A program made the translations under genes and the position numbers. 64,000 nt of DNA from Chloroflexota bacterium. Its GTDB lineage: Bacteria; Chloroflexota; Anaerolineae; Anaerolineales; Villigracilaceae. The stretch covers positions 62,001 to 126,000 of the forward strand of contig JACAET010000047.1 in assembly GCA_013388685.1 (NCBI GenBank), written 5' to 3'. This document shows, piece by piece, positions 16,808 through 25,693 of the stretch (position 1 is the stretch's first letter; each line of letters begins with the position of its first letter). A model generated the notes under the pieces. That model was not told where the DNA came from, made no database searches, and saw only the letters and a program-made list of their open reading frames with translations.

Positions 16808-17806
16808 ATGTCGTTCCTCTGGCCCGTGCTGCTTGGGTTGTTGGCGCTGCTGCCGTTGCTGGGGCTGGTCTATGTGTTCATGCAAAGAAAGCGGCGGAGT
16901 GCGGCGGCAAGCGCCTCCGGTTTGGGGCTGGCGCGGACCTCGAAGGCAACGGATCCGCGCCGCCCGATCCCTGCCCTGATCTTTTTTCTGGGGTTGGCGG
17001 TCTTGTTTTTTTCGCTGGCGCGTCCGCAGGCGACGGTCGTCCTGCCGAAGTACGACGGGACGCTGATCCTGGTCTTCGACGTTTCCGGCAGTATGGCGGC
17101 GGAGGATATCGAGCCGAATCGCATGGAGGCGGCAAAGAAGATCGCCTCCGAGTTTGTGCGTGATCAACCGGCGGAGGTACGCGTGGGCGTGGTCGCCTTT
17201 AGCGATGGCGGGCTGACCGTACAGGCGCCGGGCGTCAACCGCGAGAATACCTTGACGACCATCGAACGGCTCGTGCCGCGCCGGAGCACGTCGCTGGGCA
17301 ACGGCGTGCTGGTGGCGTTGAATACCATCGCCGTGGACGCGGGCGACCCGCCGATTGTGGACACCACCAACCTGTCCACGGCAGACGATTCGCCGACCGT
17401 CCCTCAGGGATGGTATCCTTCGGCGGTGATCGTCCTCTTCAGCGATGGAGAAAGCAACACGCCGCCCGATCCGCTTGTCGTCACCGATCTGGCGGCGGAT
17501 CTCGGTGTGCGTATTTACACCATCGGAGTCGGCAGTACGCAAGGCGTTACGATTCAGGTCGAAGGGATGACCGTCCATACCGCGCTGAACGAACCGCTGT
17601 TGGCGGAGATCGCCCGCGTCACCGGCGGGCGATACTACTTTGCCGGGGATCAAACCGTATTACGAACAATCTACAACGATCTTGAACCGACCCTGTCCAT
17701 TCGAGCCGAAGCGCTGGAAATCACCTCGCTGCTGGCGGGTCTTGCCATGCTGATTTTCCTGATCGGAGGGGCGTTGTCCATGTTCTGGTTTGGACGTGTG
17801 ATATGA
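16808..17806 (+). CDS. VWA-domain membrane protein, BatA-like
   Basis: This 332-residue protein starts with a transmembrane helix (MSFLWPVLLGLLALLPLLGL). A second helix at about 55-72 is followed by a VWA domain with an intact MIDAS (DVSGSM, Asp91/Ser93/Ser95), and a C-terminal helix near residues 308-325. This BatA/BatB layout presents the VWA domain outside the cell. It follows the DUF58 gene by 3 bases. A similar paralogue follows at 17898. Confidence 0.93.
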   Translation: MSFLWPVLLGLLALLPLLGLVYVFMQRKRRSAAASASGLGLARTSKATDPRRPIPALIFFLGLAVLFFSLARPQATVVLPKYDGTLILVFDVSGSMAAEDIEPNRMEAAKKIASEFVRDQPAEVRVGVVAFSDGGLTVQAPGVNRENTLTTIERLVPRRSTSLGNGVLVALNTIAVDAGDPPIVDTTNLSTADDSPTVPQGWYPSAVIVLFSDGESNTPPDPLVVTDLAADLGVRIYTIGVGSTQGVTIQVEGMTVHTALNEPLLAEIARVTGGRYYFAGDQTVLRTIYNDLEPTLSIRAEALEITSLLAGLAMLIFLIGGALSMFWFGRVI

Positions 17807-17897
17807 GCGGCAGGTTTTACGGGACACGAATCACGCGGGCAATGCGGCAAACACCGTTGGCTTCGCGCGTTTCAGGTTCGAAGCGCAAGGAGGAAGA

Positions 17898-18962
17898 ATG
17901 AGTTTCCTCTGGCCGTCGTTATTGATTTTGGGGTTGATCGTTCCGGTTGTCGTTGTCCTGTACGTCCTTCTTCTGCGGCGGCGCGGACGATGCGCGGTGC
18001 GCTATTCGAGCCTGTCGCTGATCCGCGAAGCCGCCGCGCATCAGACGTGGTGGCGGCGTCATCTTCCCTTCGCGCTCTTCCTGCTTGCGCTCGCCTCCCT
18101 GGTGCTGGCTCTGGCGCGTCCGGTGGCGACGGTCGTGATCCCTTCCAATAAAGCCACGATCATCCTGGCGATTGACGTTTCCCGCAGTATGTGCGCCACC
18201 GACATTCCCCCCAATCGTCTCGAAGCCGCCAAGGACGCCGCGCAAGCCTTCGTCCAGAACGACAAATCCGGCAGGCAGATCGGCATCGTGGCGTTTGCCG
18301 GATTTGCCGAGCTCATCCAGCCGCCCACTACCGACAGGCACTTGCTTCATGACAGCATCGAAAACCTGATCACCGCGCGCAGAACCGCCATTGGAAGCGC
18401 CATTCTGCGCGCCATTGACGCCATTGCGGAGGTGGACTACCGCGTCCTGCCGAGCGAAAACGCATCATCGGGGACTGTGGAGCCGCCTCCGGCTGAGACG
18501 CCTTTCTCTCCCCATATCATTGTCCTGCTGACCGACGGCGCCAGCAACGCCGGCCCCTACCCGCTGACCGCCGCCGCCCAAGCCGCGGCGCGCGGAATCC
18601 GCGTGTATACCATTGGATATGGAACGATCAATAACACTTCGCGCATGAACTGCGGCGGCGATTTCGATCAGGATCAGTTCTTTTTCGGCGGCGGCGGTTT
18701 CCAATTCGAGCCGCAGACCGGTTCGCGCGATTTCCGTCTGCAGTTGGACGAGACCACCCTGAAGCAGATTGCCGAAATGACAGGGGGCGAATACTACTTT
18801 GCCTCCAGCGCCGGCGAACTGGAGAATGCCTTTCGAAACCTGCCCTCCTTCATCGTCGCCACGCGCGAGACGATCGAGGTCGGCGTGTTTTTCACTGCCT
18901 TCGCGGCGGTGGTGATCCTGCTTGCCATGTTCCTGTCCCTTCGCTGGCATCCGCTGGGCTAG
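17898..18962 (+). CDS. VWA-domain membrane protein, BatA/BatB-like paralogue
   Basis: This 354-residue protein shares its start (MSFLWP) and helix/VWA/helix layout with the preceding gene, so the two arose by tandem duplication. MIDAS is DVSRSM (Asp93/Ser95/Ser97). A Gly/Phe-rich loop (residues about 252-274, with QFFFGGGGFQFE) is an insert absent from the paralogue. AAGGAGGAAG lies just before the ATG. A 91-base gap separates it from the paralogue. Confidence 0.92.
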   Translation: MSFLWPSLLILGLIVPVVVVLYVLLLRRRGRCAVRYSSLSLIREAAAHQTWWRRHLPFALFLLALASLVLALARPVATVVIPSNKATIILAIDVSRSMCATDIPPNRLEAAKDAAQAFVQNDKSGRQIGIVAFAGFAELIQPPTTDRHLLHDSIENLITARRTAIGSAILRAIDAIAEVDYRVLPSENASSGTVEPPPAETPFSPHIIVLLTDGASNAGPYPLTAAAQAAARGIRVYTIGYGTINNTSRMNCGGDFDQDQFFFGGGGFQFEPQTGSRDFRLQLDETTLKQIAEMTGGEYYFASSAGELENAFRNLPSFIVATRETIEVGVFFTAFAAVVILLAMFLSLRWHPLG

Positions 18963-19007
18963 CCTGTCCCAAAACGCCGTACGGATATCGCCTGACCGGC
19001 ATCCGCT

Positions 19008-20033
19008 TCACTCGCAGGGCGCGGACTGCCTCTCCACCGGCAAGCCAAAGGCTTCGTAGATGGGTACTCCATCCCATTCGGGCGGGATGGACAACCCGAG
19101 GGCAAACGCGGCGGTGGCGGCAGTGTCCATTGTGTTGACCTGGGTGGTCAACACCTTCGGCTGAATCCCCGGACCGGAGGCAATCCACGGGATGGTCATG
19201 TCTTCGCGCAGGCGCGAGCCGTGAAGGGTATCGTGCCCGCCGTGATCGGCTGTGACCATGATGAGCGTTTCGTCGCGTATGCCCCTTGCATCGAGTTCGG
19301 CAAGGATCATGCCCAGCGCCTCGTCGGCTCGGTACGCCACGTTGAGTTGCTGCGGCGACATCCAGCCGTAGCGATGTCCCATGCCGTCCACCAGGGGAAA
19401 GTGAACGAAGAGCAGGTTGAAATCCTGCGGAAAGTCCGCAATCAGCCGGTCGGCAATGACCAGATCGCGGTCGTTGATGAACCGGTAAATATCCACGCTG
19501 GAGGGTTCGGTGAGTTGGATCAGTTTTTCCTTGCCCACATACATCACGGTCTGCAAGCCTGCCGCATGGGCGAGGTCGAACAGGTCGGTGCCGAGGGCGT
19601 ATCCCTTTTCGGGAAGATAGTCGTTCCAATCCACGCCGTGTTTGGAAGGGCACACCCCGCCGAGCATGGATGCGTGGGCGATGAGGGTGACGCTGGGATA
19701 AACGGTCTTTGCGTTCAGGGTGCGCGCCGAGGTTTGCATGAGACCGAGCAGGTTCGGCATGGGCGCGGCGAGAATGGCGTCGGGGCGGAGTCCGTCAATG
19801 GAGAGGATCAGGACGCGGGAGGCGTGATGCGCAGGCGTCGGCGTAAGAGTAGGCGTCGGGGTGGAAGTCGCTGTCCCGGTTGGTACGGCTGTTTGGGTGG
19901 GAGTTTCCGTAAAAAAAGTGGAAGAAGATGGCGTCGCTGTGGCGGCTGGAGATATTGGAAGTGCTGGAAGTTGACAGGCAACGACAGTGATCGCAACGAT
20001 TAGCGGGAGGAGTTTTGATCTCATGATATTCAT
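19008..20033 (-). CDS. Alkaline-phosphatase-superfamily lipoprotein (type I phosphodiesterase/nucleotide pyrophosphatase)
   Basis: This 341-residue protein has a signal peptide with lipobox-like VVAC (about Cys19) and then a Thr/Pro-rich linker (residues 35-68). The catalytic domain has LILSIDGLRPDAI (metal Asp), the nucleophile region YPSVTLIAHASMLGG, GMGHRYGW and VTADHGGHDTLHG (metal Asp/His). It should hydrolyse phosphodiester or phosphomonoester bonds at the cell surface. The substrate is unknown. ATG 20033 or 20024 are both possible. Confidence 0.88.
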   Translation of the reverse strand: MNIMRSKLLPLIVAITVVACQLPALPISPAATATPSSSTFFTETPTQTAVPTGTATSTPTPTLTPTPAHHASRVLILSIDGLRPDAILAAPMPNLLGLMQTSARTLNAKTVYPSVTLIAHASMLGGVCPSKHGVDWNDYLPEKGYALGTDLFDLAHAAGLQTVMYVGKEKLIQLTEPSSVDIYRFINDRDLVIADRLIADFPQDFNLLFVHFPLVDGMGHRYGWMSPQQLNVAYRADEALGMILAELDARGIRDETLIMVTADHGGHDTLHGSRLREDMTIPWIASGPGIQPKVLTTQVNTMDTAATAAFALGLSIPPEWDGVPIYEAFGLPVERQSAPCE

Positions 20034-20125
20034 CTTATCTAAACATCATGGCAGTGGCAAGATGAAAAGCACTTCTCTCCGGGGTATCTTCGTGCTATGG
20101 TTATGGAAACATTCGCGGAGGGAAC

Positions 20126-20641
20126 ATGGAACTGTTTGAAGTATTTGCGGCGCGGCATTCGATCCGTGCGTTCACAGATCAGCCGGTCACAGGGGAGATT
20201 TTGGGGAAGATCCTTGAAGCCGTCAACCGCGCTCCATCGGCGGGAAATTTGCAGGCATTCGATATTTATCGTGTGACCAAAGTCGAACACAAGGAGGCAT
20301 TGATGAGCGCCTCCCACGACCAGGAATTCCTCGTCCAGGCGCCGGTGGTGCTGGTGTTTTGCGCCGCGCCGGCGCGATCTGCCGTGCGCTATAACGAACG
20401 CGGCGTGACGCTCTACTGCATTCAGGATGCCACCATCGCCTGCACCTATGTCATGCTGGCGGCGACCGCGCTCGGGCTGGGCAGTGTGTGGGTGGGCGCG
20501 TTCGATGAAGAGGCGGTTTGGAAGGTCATCGGCGCGGAACCGGGACAAAGACCGGTTGCCATGCTGCCCATCGGTTACCCGAACGAGACCCCGCGCATCC
20601 GTCCACGCAGGAAGTTGGACAATATCGTCCATTCTGTCTGA
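20126..20641 (+). CDS. Nitroreductase-family FMN oxidoreductase
   Basis: This 171-residue protein shows the nitroreductase fold: AARHSIRAFTDQPV at the FMN phosphate site, NRAPSAGNLQAFDIY, and the late GLGSVWVGAFDEEAV block with PIGYPNETP. Such enzymes use NAD(P)H to reduce nitro compounds, quinones or flavins. The physiological substrate cannot be read here. It stands alone, divergent from the phosphodiesterase gene. Confidence 0.93.
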   Translation: MELFEVFAARHSIRAFTDQPVTGEILGKILEAVNRAPSAGNLQAFDIYRVTKVEHKEALMSASHDQEFLVQAPVVLVFCAAPARSAVRYNERGVTLYCIQDATIACTYVMLAATALGLGSVWVGAFDEEAVWKVIGAEPGQRPVAMLPIGYPNETPRIRPRRKLDNIVHSV

Positions 20642-20645
20642 TAAA

Positions 20646-20679
20646 AACTCCCCAGTGATGAGTTGTCACCGGGGAGTTT
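20646..20679. terminator. Bidirectional terminator
   Basis: AACTCCCC (20646-20653) pairs with GGGGAGTT (20671-20678), with an inner GTGA/TCAC extension. T-rich sequence follows on the minus strand and a shorter T-run on the plus strand. It separates the convergent nitroreductase and HAAS-domain genes. Confidence 0.85.
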
Positions 20680-20696
20680 CGATATTGCCGGAGCGC

Positions 20697-21698
20697 CTAT
20701 TTTGTTTCATACCTTATATTGAACAATCTATACACCATCTGTGCCACTTCGACGCCTGAAACGATGAGAACGATCGCCAATACCAATCCGGGCACAAAGC
20801 CCATCACCTTCGTCAACACATCTGACACATCAGCCAGCGGTGTTCCGGCAAGTTTGCCCGCGCCCAGGTCGATCAATGACGGACCCTTCAGCATGATGAT
20901 CACCAGGGCAATCGAACTTACTTCAAGGACGATATTGCACAGGCGGGTGAATGTCGTCCAGACTCTCTCACGCAGTTGGTACAGGTTGAAAGCGATCTGC
21001 AGCACACCCAGCAGGTTGATCCACGGCAGGTAGGTGAAGAAGGCATCCGAGAGGATCGGGATGAACGTCCATTCGCCATCAGCGCCGAAGAAAAGGCCAA
21101 TCACATTCGGGTACAGGTTGAAGATGACCAGTCCGATCACGGTGAAGAGGATTGTGGCAATCGCGTCCGATATCTTCACTTCGTCGGGATCGGGTTCCTT
21201 CGCCAGGTCGGCGGGATCCCATTTTTCCTCCTCCTTCTCGAACTCACTTGCAGGTAACACCCGCTCGAGAATGGCGAAGACAATCACGATCGTCCCGAAG
21301 GCGCTGAACATGCCGCCAAGCAGACCCGTCCAGAACTCGGTGAGGAACGAGAGAAAATCCGGACCGGCAAAAGAACCGGTGATCGAAGCGCTGACTCCGT
21401 ACCCGAGCAGACCCGCTCCCAACAAAGCCGCCATCACAATTTTGACGATCAACTCAAAGGTCGGGAAGATGCGGGGACCGATCAGGTAGCGCGGTCCGAT
21501 ATAGGATTCGGCGACCCTGCGCGGCTCCCCATATTCCTTCAACAAAGCGACCACAGCCGCTTCATCCTTAAGGGACGCCTGATTCCGTTCCTCGAGCATA
21601 TCCTCCAGCGTCGAACGGATCTCCTTCTCGATGTCCGCACGTTGCTTGCGTGGTAAGTGCTTGCCGACTTCGGCAACATATTTATCAATGAGATTCAT
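20697..21698 (-). CDS. HAAS-domain (PadR-associated) polytopic membrane protein
   Basis: This 333-residue protein starts with a helical HAAS/permease-prefix segment (residues 1-65, YVAEVGKHLPRKQRADIEKEI with LKEYGEPRRVAESYIG). About six transmembrane helices follow, with a charged loop around residues 150-175. HAAS proteins are regularly encoded next to PadR repressors, as here (43 bases downstream of padR). They are thought to modulate the regulator or the envelope-stress response. The exact function is unknown. Confidence 0.85.
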   Translation of the reverse strand: MNLIDKYVAEVGKHLPRKQRADIEKEIRSTLEDMLEERNQASLKDEAAVVALLKEYGEPRRVAESYIGPRYLIGPRIFPTFELIVKIVMAALLGAGLLGYGVSASITGSFAGPDFLSFLTEFWTGLLGGMFSAFGTIVIVFAILERVLPASEFEKEEEKWDPADLAKEPDPDEVKISDAIATILFTVIGLVIFNLYPNVIGLFFGADGEWTFIPILSDAFFTYLPWINLLGVLQIAFNLYQLRERVWTTFTRLCNIVLEVSSIALVIIMLKGPSLIDLGAGKLAGTPLADVSDVLTKVMGFVPGLVLAIVLIVSGVEVAQMVYRLFNIRYETK

Positions 21699-21741
21699 TT
21701 TTTACTCCTTCCGGCGTTGGAGAACGCCGATTATGCGATGT

Positions 21742-22074
21742 TTATGACAACATCTTGTTTATGGTCTCCGTCATGGCAGACCATTCCATTTTGAGTTTTG
21801 CCAGCACCGCCTTGCCCTGCGTGCTGATCACGTAATACCGGCGCGGACGGGCTTCATCCACAATGCGCCAATCGGACTGTAACAGTCCCTGCGACTCGAG
21901 CCTGCGGAGCAGGGGGTAGAGCGTGCTTTGGTCAATCTCCATGCCCTGATCGGAGAGAGCCTTGAGGAGGGAGTAACCATACTCCTCCCTGCTCAACTGA
22001 CTCAGCACCGCAAGAGACAGGATGCCGCGCCGCAGTTCCAATAGCATGTTTTGTACGAGTTCTTCGTTTTCCAT
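21742..22074 (-). CDS. PadR-family transcriptional repressor
   Basis: This 110-residue winged-helix protein has the PadR core: LRRGILSLAVLSQL, YGYSLLKAL, STLYPLLRRLESQGLL and RRYYVISTQGK, followed by the C-terminal dimerisation helix. It lies in a likely operon with the HAAS membrane protein. Its promoter carries a perfect palindrome between the -35 and -10 boxes, pointing to autorepression. Confidence 0.94.
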   Translation of the reverse strand: MENEELVQNMLLELRRGILSLAVLSQLSREEYGYSLLKALSDQGMEIDQSTLYPLLRRLESQGLLQSDWRIVDEARPRRYYVISTQGKAVLAKLKMEWSAMTETINKMLS

Positions 22075-22093
22075 AGGTTACCTTGTTGCTTAT

Positions 22094-22122
22094 ATAATAC
22101 TGTATTTCATACAGTATGTCAA
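22094..22122 (-). promoter_or_regulatory. padR promoter with embedded operator
   Basis: On the minus strand, TTGACA (22122-22117) and TATTAT (22099-22094) are separated by 17 bases. A perfect inverted repeat, arms ATACTGTAT (22097-22105) and ATACAGTAT (22109-22117) around TTC, fills the spacer. Binding there would block RNA polymerase. The ATAC-TGTAT type is typical of PadR operators. The link to this PadR is inferred from position. Confidence 0.88.
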
Positions 22123-22217
22123 TAGAAAAAGTATAATTGATGTAAGCAAAAAGACGAACTTTCGTCCGTCTTTTATAGTCCAATGGTATTGCCAATGTTT
22201 TGCAGGTCACACATGTA

Positions 22218-22412
22218 TTACTTGCGATTTTTCCCGCGTGCTTTTTCCAATCTGCGGAAGAATCTATATACAGGTGGTCCAATAAGGAGCGCCGCAAGGA
22301 TGGTAATAAACAGGATTTCCCTCCACCCTATCGCGATGACTGGCTGACATGCAAGGATAACGAGCAGGGAACTGACGGGGACAATCAATTTGCAGGATTG
22401 GGTTGTTTTCAT
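22218..22412 (-). CDS. Small membrane protein, unrecognised
   Basis: This 64-residue frame from ATG 22412 encodes two hydrophobic helices (LIVPVSSLLVILACQPVIAI and ILFITILAALLIGPPVYRFF) ending in a basic tail (RRLEKARGKNRK). The positive C-terminus supports a real membrane protein. No strong ribosome-binding site is visible and I recognise no family. Longer in-frame extensions to 22565 add unconvincing sequence. Confidence 0.45.
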   Translation of the reverse strand: MKTTQSCKLIVPVSSLLVILACQPVIAIGWREILFITILAALLIGPPVYRFFRRLEKARGKNRK

Positions 22413-22537
22413 GGTTTGACAGTGAGTATATCGTGATATTTGCAATGGTCTTGCTTGTCTGAAGGAAAAGGCAACCTGAAACAGAATCAGGTCTCCGGGA
22501 GGTGGGAGGCGTAATATCCACGTGTTAGAATGCCCAT

Positions 22538-23521
22538 ATGTTGAGTTACATCCTGCGGCGGACATTTTTCATGGTCGTACTGCTGGCCGGTGTGAATTTT
22601 TTCTCTTTCGCCTACGCACATTATGGTCGTTTTGCGCAACTGGCATCCAACCCGTTTTTCACCCAGACCGCGGAAGCCGAACCGGTATTGCCGTTGTACC
22701 GGGAATATGTCGAGGGCTTTCTCAGCGGCACGCCCGCGCAGATGCCCGCCATGCTCGGCGTGGATATTCTAAAGGCGGTGGGCATTGCGGCAAAAGCGAG
22801 TCTGGGTTTGCTGGGGATCGCATTTTTGTCGAGCCTGTTGATCGGCTTTTGGGTTGGCATCAACGCCGCCAGGACGAACCCGCCGCGCGTGGCGGGCTGG
22901 TTGATCCCCGTCACGACGATGAGCCTGGCGATGCCGGGGTTTTACGTCGGCGCGGTATTGATCACAGCCTCTGTCTTTTATCTGCTGTACACCCCGGGTA
23001 TAAGGAACAGCCTGCCTTTTCCCCTCGGCGGGTTCGGATGGGATGAACATCTCGTTTTTCCGGCCGTTGCGTTGACATTCCGCCCCGCGGTGCAGGTCGC
23101 GCAGACCACCGCCGTACTTCTCGCCGAGGAATTCAAGAAGCAGTATGTATCGGCGGCGCTCAGCCTGGGACATTCGTGGAGACTCATACGCCGGAAGACC
23201 GCCTTGCAGAACATCCTTGCCCCGCTTGCACAAATGGCGGCTTCCTCCCTGAGGTTGATGGTTGGCGAATTGATTCTCGTGGAATGGCTGTTCGGGTGGC
23301 CCGGTCTTGGGAGGATGCTGGCGACCTCTTTACAACCTCCGAGTGTGGCAACCGTCTTCAGGGCGGCGCTGCCGGTCACGTACCTTCACGCGCCGACGGT
23401 CGCCACGGTGGTGACGGCATTGGGCGCGGTCCTCGTTGTTACCGACCTGGTGTTTTCCACTTTTGCGCATGGTGCCGACCCACGCCTGCGTATGCAGGGC
23501 AGGGGAGCCGAAAATGGGTAG
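22538..23521 (+). CDS. ABC transporter permease, DppB/OppB type
   Basis: This 327-residue protein starts MLSYILRRTFFMVVLLAG, typical of the oligopeptide permease B group. It has about six helices and the EAA loop region (SAALSLGHSWRLIRRKTALQNILAPL, in parts). A -10-like TAGAAT (22526-22531) would start the transcript at the ATG, but no good -35 is visible. No ATP-binding or substrate-binding gene adjoins. The stop overlaps the start of the next permease (ATGGGTAG). Confidence 0.88.
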   Translation: MLSYILRRTFFMVVLLAGVNFFSFAYAHYGRFAQLASNPFFTQTAEAEPVLPLYREYVEGFLSGTPAQMPAMLGVDILKAVGIAAKASLGLLGIAFLSSLLIGFWVGINAARTNPPRVAGWLIPVTTMSLAMPGFYVGAVLITASVFYLLYTPGIRNSLPFPLGGFGWDEHLVFPAVALTFRPAVQVAQTTAVLLAEEFKKQYVSAALSLGHSWRLIRRKTALQNILAPLAQMAASSLRLMVGELILVEWLFGWPGLGRMLATSLQPPSVATVFRAALPVTYLHAPTVATVVTALGAVLVVTDLVFSTFAHGADPRLRMQGRGAENG

Positions 23522-25682
23522 GGCGTTTCACAATATCAACTTTCCGCTGATTTCCGGGCTGGTCCTTGTATTGTTTATTTTATTGATTGCCTTTCTAGGA
23601 CCGCAATTCGCGCCGCGCAACCCGTTGGAACAAATGCACGTGGTGCAAATTGACGGGAAATGGCTGAACGCGCCGTTCCCGCCTTTTACCGTTCCGGGTT
23701 TCCCGCTCGGTTCGGATATTTGGGGACGCGATGTGCTCAGCCAGATGCTTTGGGCGCTGCGCCCCACGTTGCTGTTAGTGGGCTATGTCGCGTTGTTACG
23801 GCTTTTGCTTGGGACCATGATCGGTTTGATCGCAGGTTGGGATGGGAGGTTGCCTGGCTCTGTGCTGAATTTTTTGATTGGCGCGTCGCTTGCAATTCCC
23901 ACCCTCGTTGTCGCGCTGGCGGTCGTTTCCGTGGCAGGCACAACCTGGGGACCGTGGGGATTCGTGTTGGGTCTCTCGCTCACCGGCTGGGCAGACTCCG
24001 CCCGCATCGTCCGCGACCAGGCGCGCATCGCGCGCAGTCAGGTGTTCGTCGAGGCGGGGCAGGCGCTGGGACAGACCGGCTTCCAGACCGTCACCACTCA
24101 TATCCTAAGACAGGTGCTCCCCTATGTCTGGATGTTGTTGACCTACGAGATCAGTTCCACATTGCTCGTGCTTGCGGGCCTGGGCTTTCTGGGGTATTAC
24201 GTGGGCGGCGAGGTATGGATCTGGATCAGCGATACAGCAGCGACCCGTTTGAGCGGCATGCCCGAACTCGGTCAAATGCTTTCGAGCGTCAGCGAAGACA
24301 TTTACACAGGTCCGTGGAAGATGTTCGCCACAGGCACGCTGGTGTTCATAACGGTGCTGGGTTTTAATTTGCTGGGTGAAGGGTTGCGGCGTGTTGCCAG
24401 TACGGGCGCGCAGCCATCCCGTCTCCGCGACGCGGTTACGCGCTGGCGTTGGCGACTCGAAGATGAAGCGCTCCCGCGCCTCAAGCGCGAATTCTCCGAA
24501 CGACCTGTGATTTCATCGCTGATTACCGGCATTGTTATCATCGGCTTGTTTTTTTTTGTCCTACAGATCTCGTCCGCCTTGAAACCGAAGCCGCTGGTAT
24601 TTCCCGTTCCCGGCGACCACCTGTGGGGCAGTCAATGGCACGATCCGTACGCGACGATGTACCTGAACGTGAGCACGCTTGAGTCACCCATGGTCCTCTG
24701 GGAGTTCAGCGATGGAGATGGCTTTTCGGGCGGTCCTGTTGTCTCCAGAGACGGAACATTGCATCTCGCTTCAAGGGGCGGGAAGTTATATTCGTTGACC
24801 GCGGAGGGCGCCGTCCATTGGACTGCGGCTTTGCCCGCTGCCGGTGTGGGATCGCCCGCGTTGGATGCCGACGGGAATATCTACGTCGCCGACGCGTTGG
24901 GCGGACTGACATCCTTCACGCCCGATGGGAAACTACGCTGGAACCTTCAACCCGTGGATGGTTTCGAAGCCACCTCAGGACCCGTAGTCAGCGCGGATGG
25001 AGCGGCATATTACGTGGTGATCGGGGATGTGCGCGCGGTCTCACCCTCCGGCGAATTGCTGTGGCAGACCAACGCCTTCGGACGGCGCGTGACATTCACG
25101 CCCATCCTCAGCCCGGATGGGGATTTCATCTTCCTCCGCAACACCATCGTGGACGCGCGCAACGGGGATGTCGTCAGGTTCGAGAATCTCCCGACGGCGG
25201 AGCAATACATCGTCGGGCAGAACGGTCTGCTATATTCCCGCTTCGAGAGCAGAATGACCGTGTGGGAATATGTTGAAGGAGATGCTTTTGTGCTTCATCA
25301 AATGAGCTGGTCGCGCACGGGCTTTTTTGGCATCCCGGGACTGATTGGCGTTCTGGCAGATGGTTCCCTGTGGCTCCACTACAATTCGGAATTCGAAGAT
25401 TCATCCATCGTCTGGCTGGACAAGAACGGCGAATTGATCAACCGCGCCCGTTTTCAATACCGTCCCAGCCTGTTTTTGGGGATGGATGAAGATTCCGTCT
25501 TTTATATTTGCGGTTCGACCCGCCGGAATGTGGAATGCGCGGCGGTCCGCAGGGGTGAATCAGAACCGATCTGGACCCTTCCATTAGAAAGTGGGGATAT
25601 CGTCTCCGGCGGGGCGCGCGTGCCGGGCAGGCTCTACGTGGCAACCGAAGATGGATATTTCTACGCGCTGGCTGACCAATAA
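23514..25682 (+). CDS. DppC/OppC-type permease fused to a PQQ-like beta-propeller
   Basis: This 722-residue protein has two parts. Residues 1-330 form a peptide-type permease: N-terminal helix, periplasmic loop with GFPLGSDIWGRDVLSQMLWAL typical of DppC (in part), and the EAA-like QALGQTGFQTVTTHILRQVLP. A last helix (about 333-355, SSLITGIVIIGLFFFVLQI) leads to an outside domain, about 370-722. That domain has repeated blades such as GGPVVSRDGTLHLASRGGKL and SPALDADGNIYVADALGG, the pattern of PQQ/pyrrolo-quinoline-type propellers. ATG 23514 overlaps the previous stop. The fusion is unusual. No ATPase or binding protein is encoded nearby. Confidence 0.85.
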   Translation: MGRAFHNINFPLISGLVLVLFILLIAFLGPQFAPRNPLEQMHVVQIDGKWLNAPFPPFTVPGFPLGSDIWGRDVLSQMLWALRPTLLLVGYVALLRLLLGTMIGLIAGWDGRLPGSVLNFLIGASLAIPTLVVALAVVSVAGTTWGPWGFVLGLSLTGWADSARIVRDQARIARSQVFVEAGQALGQTGFQTVTTHILRQVLPYVWMLLTYEISSTLLVLAGLGFLGYYVGGEVWIWISDTAATRLSGMPELGQMLSSVSEDIYTGPWKMFATGTLVFITVLGFNLLGEGLRRVASTGAQPSRLRDAVTRWRWRLEDEALPRLKREFSERPVISSLITGIVIIGLFFFVLQISSALKPKPLVFPVPGDHLWGSQWHDPYATMYLNVSTLESPMVLWEFSDGDGFSGGPVVSRDGTLHLASRGGKLYSLTAEGAVHWTAALPAAGVGSPALDADGNIYVADALGGLTSFTPDGKLRWNLQPVDGFEATSGPVVSADGAAYYVVIGDVRAVSPSGELLWQTNAFGRRVTFTPILSPDGDFIFLRNTIVDARNGDVVRFENLPTAEQYIVGQNGLLYSRFESRMTVWEYVEGDAFVLHQMSWSRTGFFGIPGLIGVLADGSLWLHYNSEFEDSSIVWLDKNGELINRARFQYRPSLFLGMDEDSVFYICGSTRRNVECAAVRRGESEPIWTLPLESGDIVSGGARVPGRLYVATEDGYFYALADQ

Positions 25683-25693
25683 TAAGGGGAATG

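Noticed and set aside
15698..17653. Minus-strand frame of 651 codons opposite moxR, DUF58 and VWA
   Set aside because: The product is His/Arg/Gln-rich without domains and crosses three well-supported plus-strand genes. It is an antisense shadow of GC-rich coding DNA.
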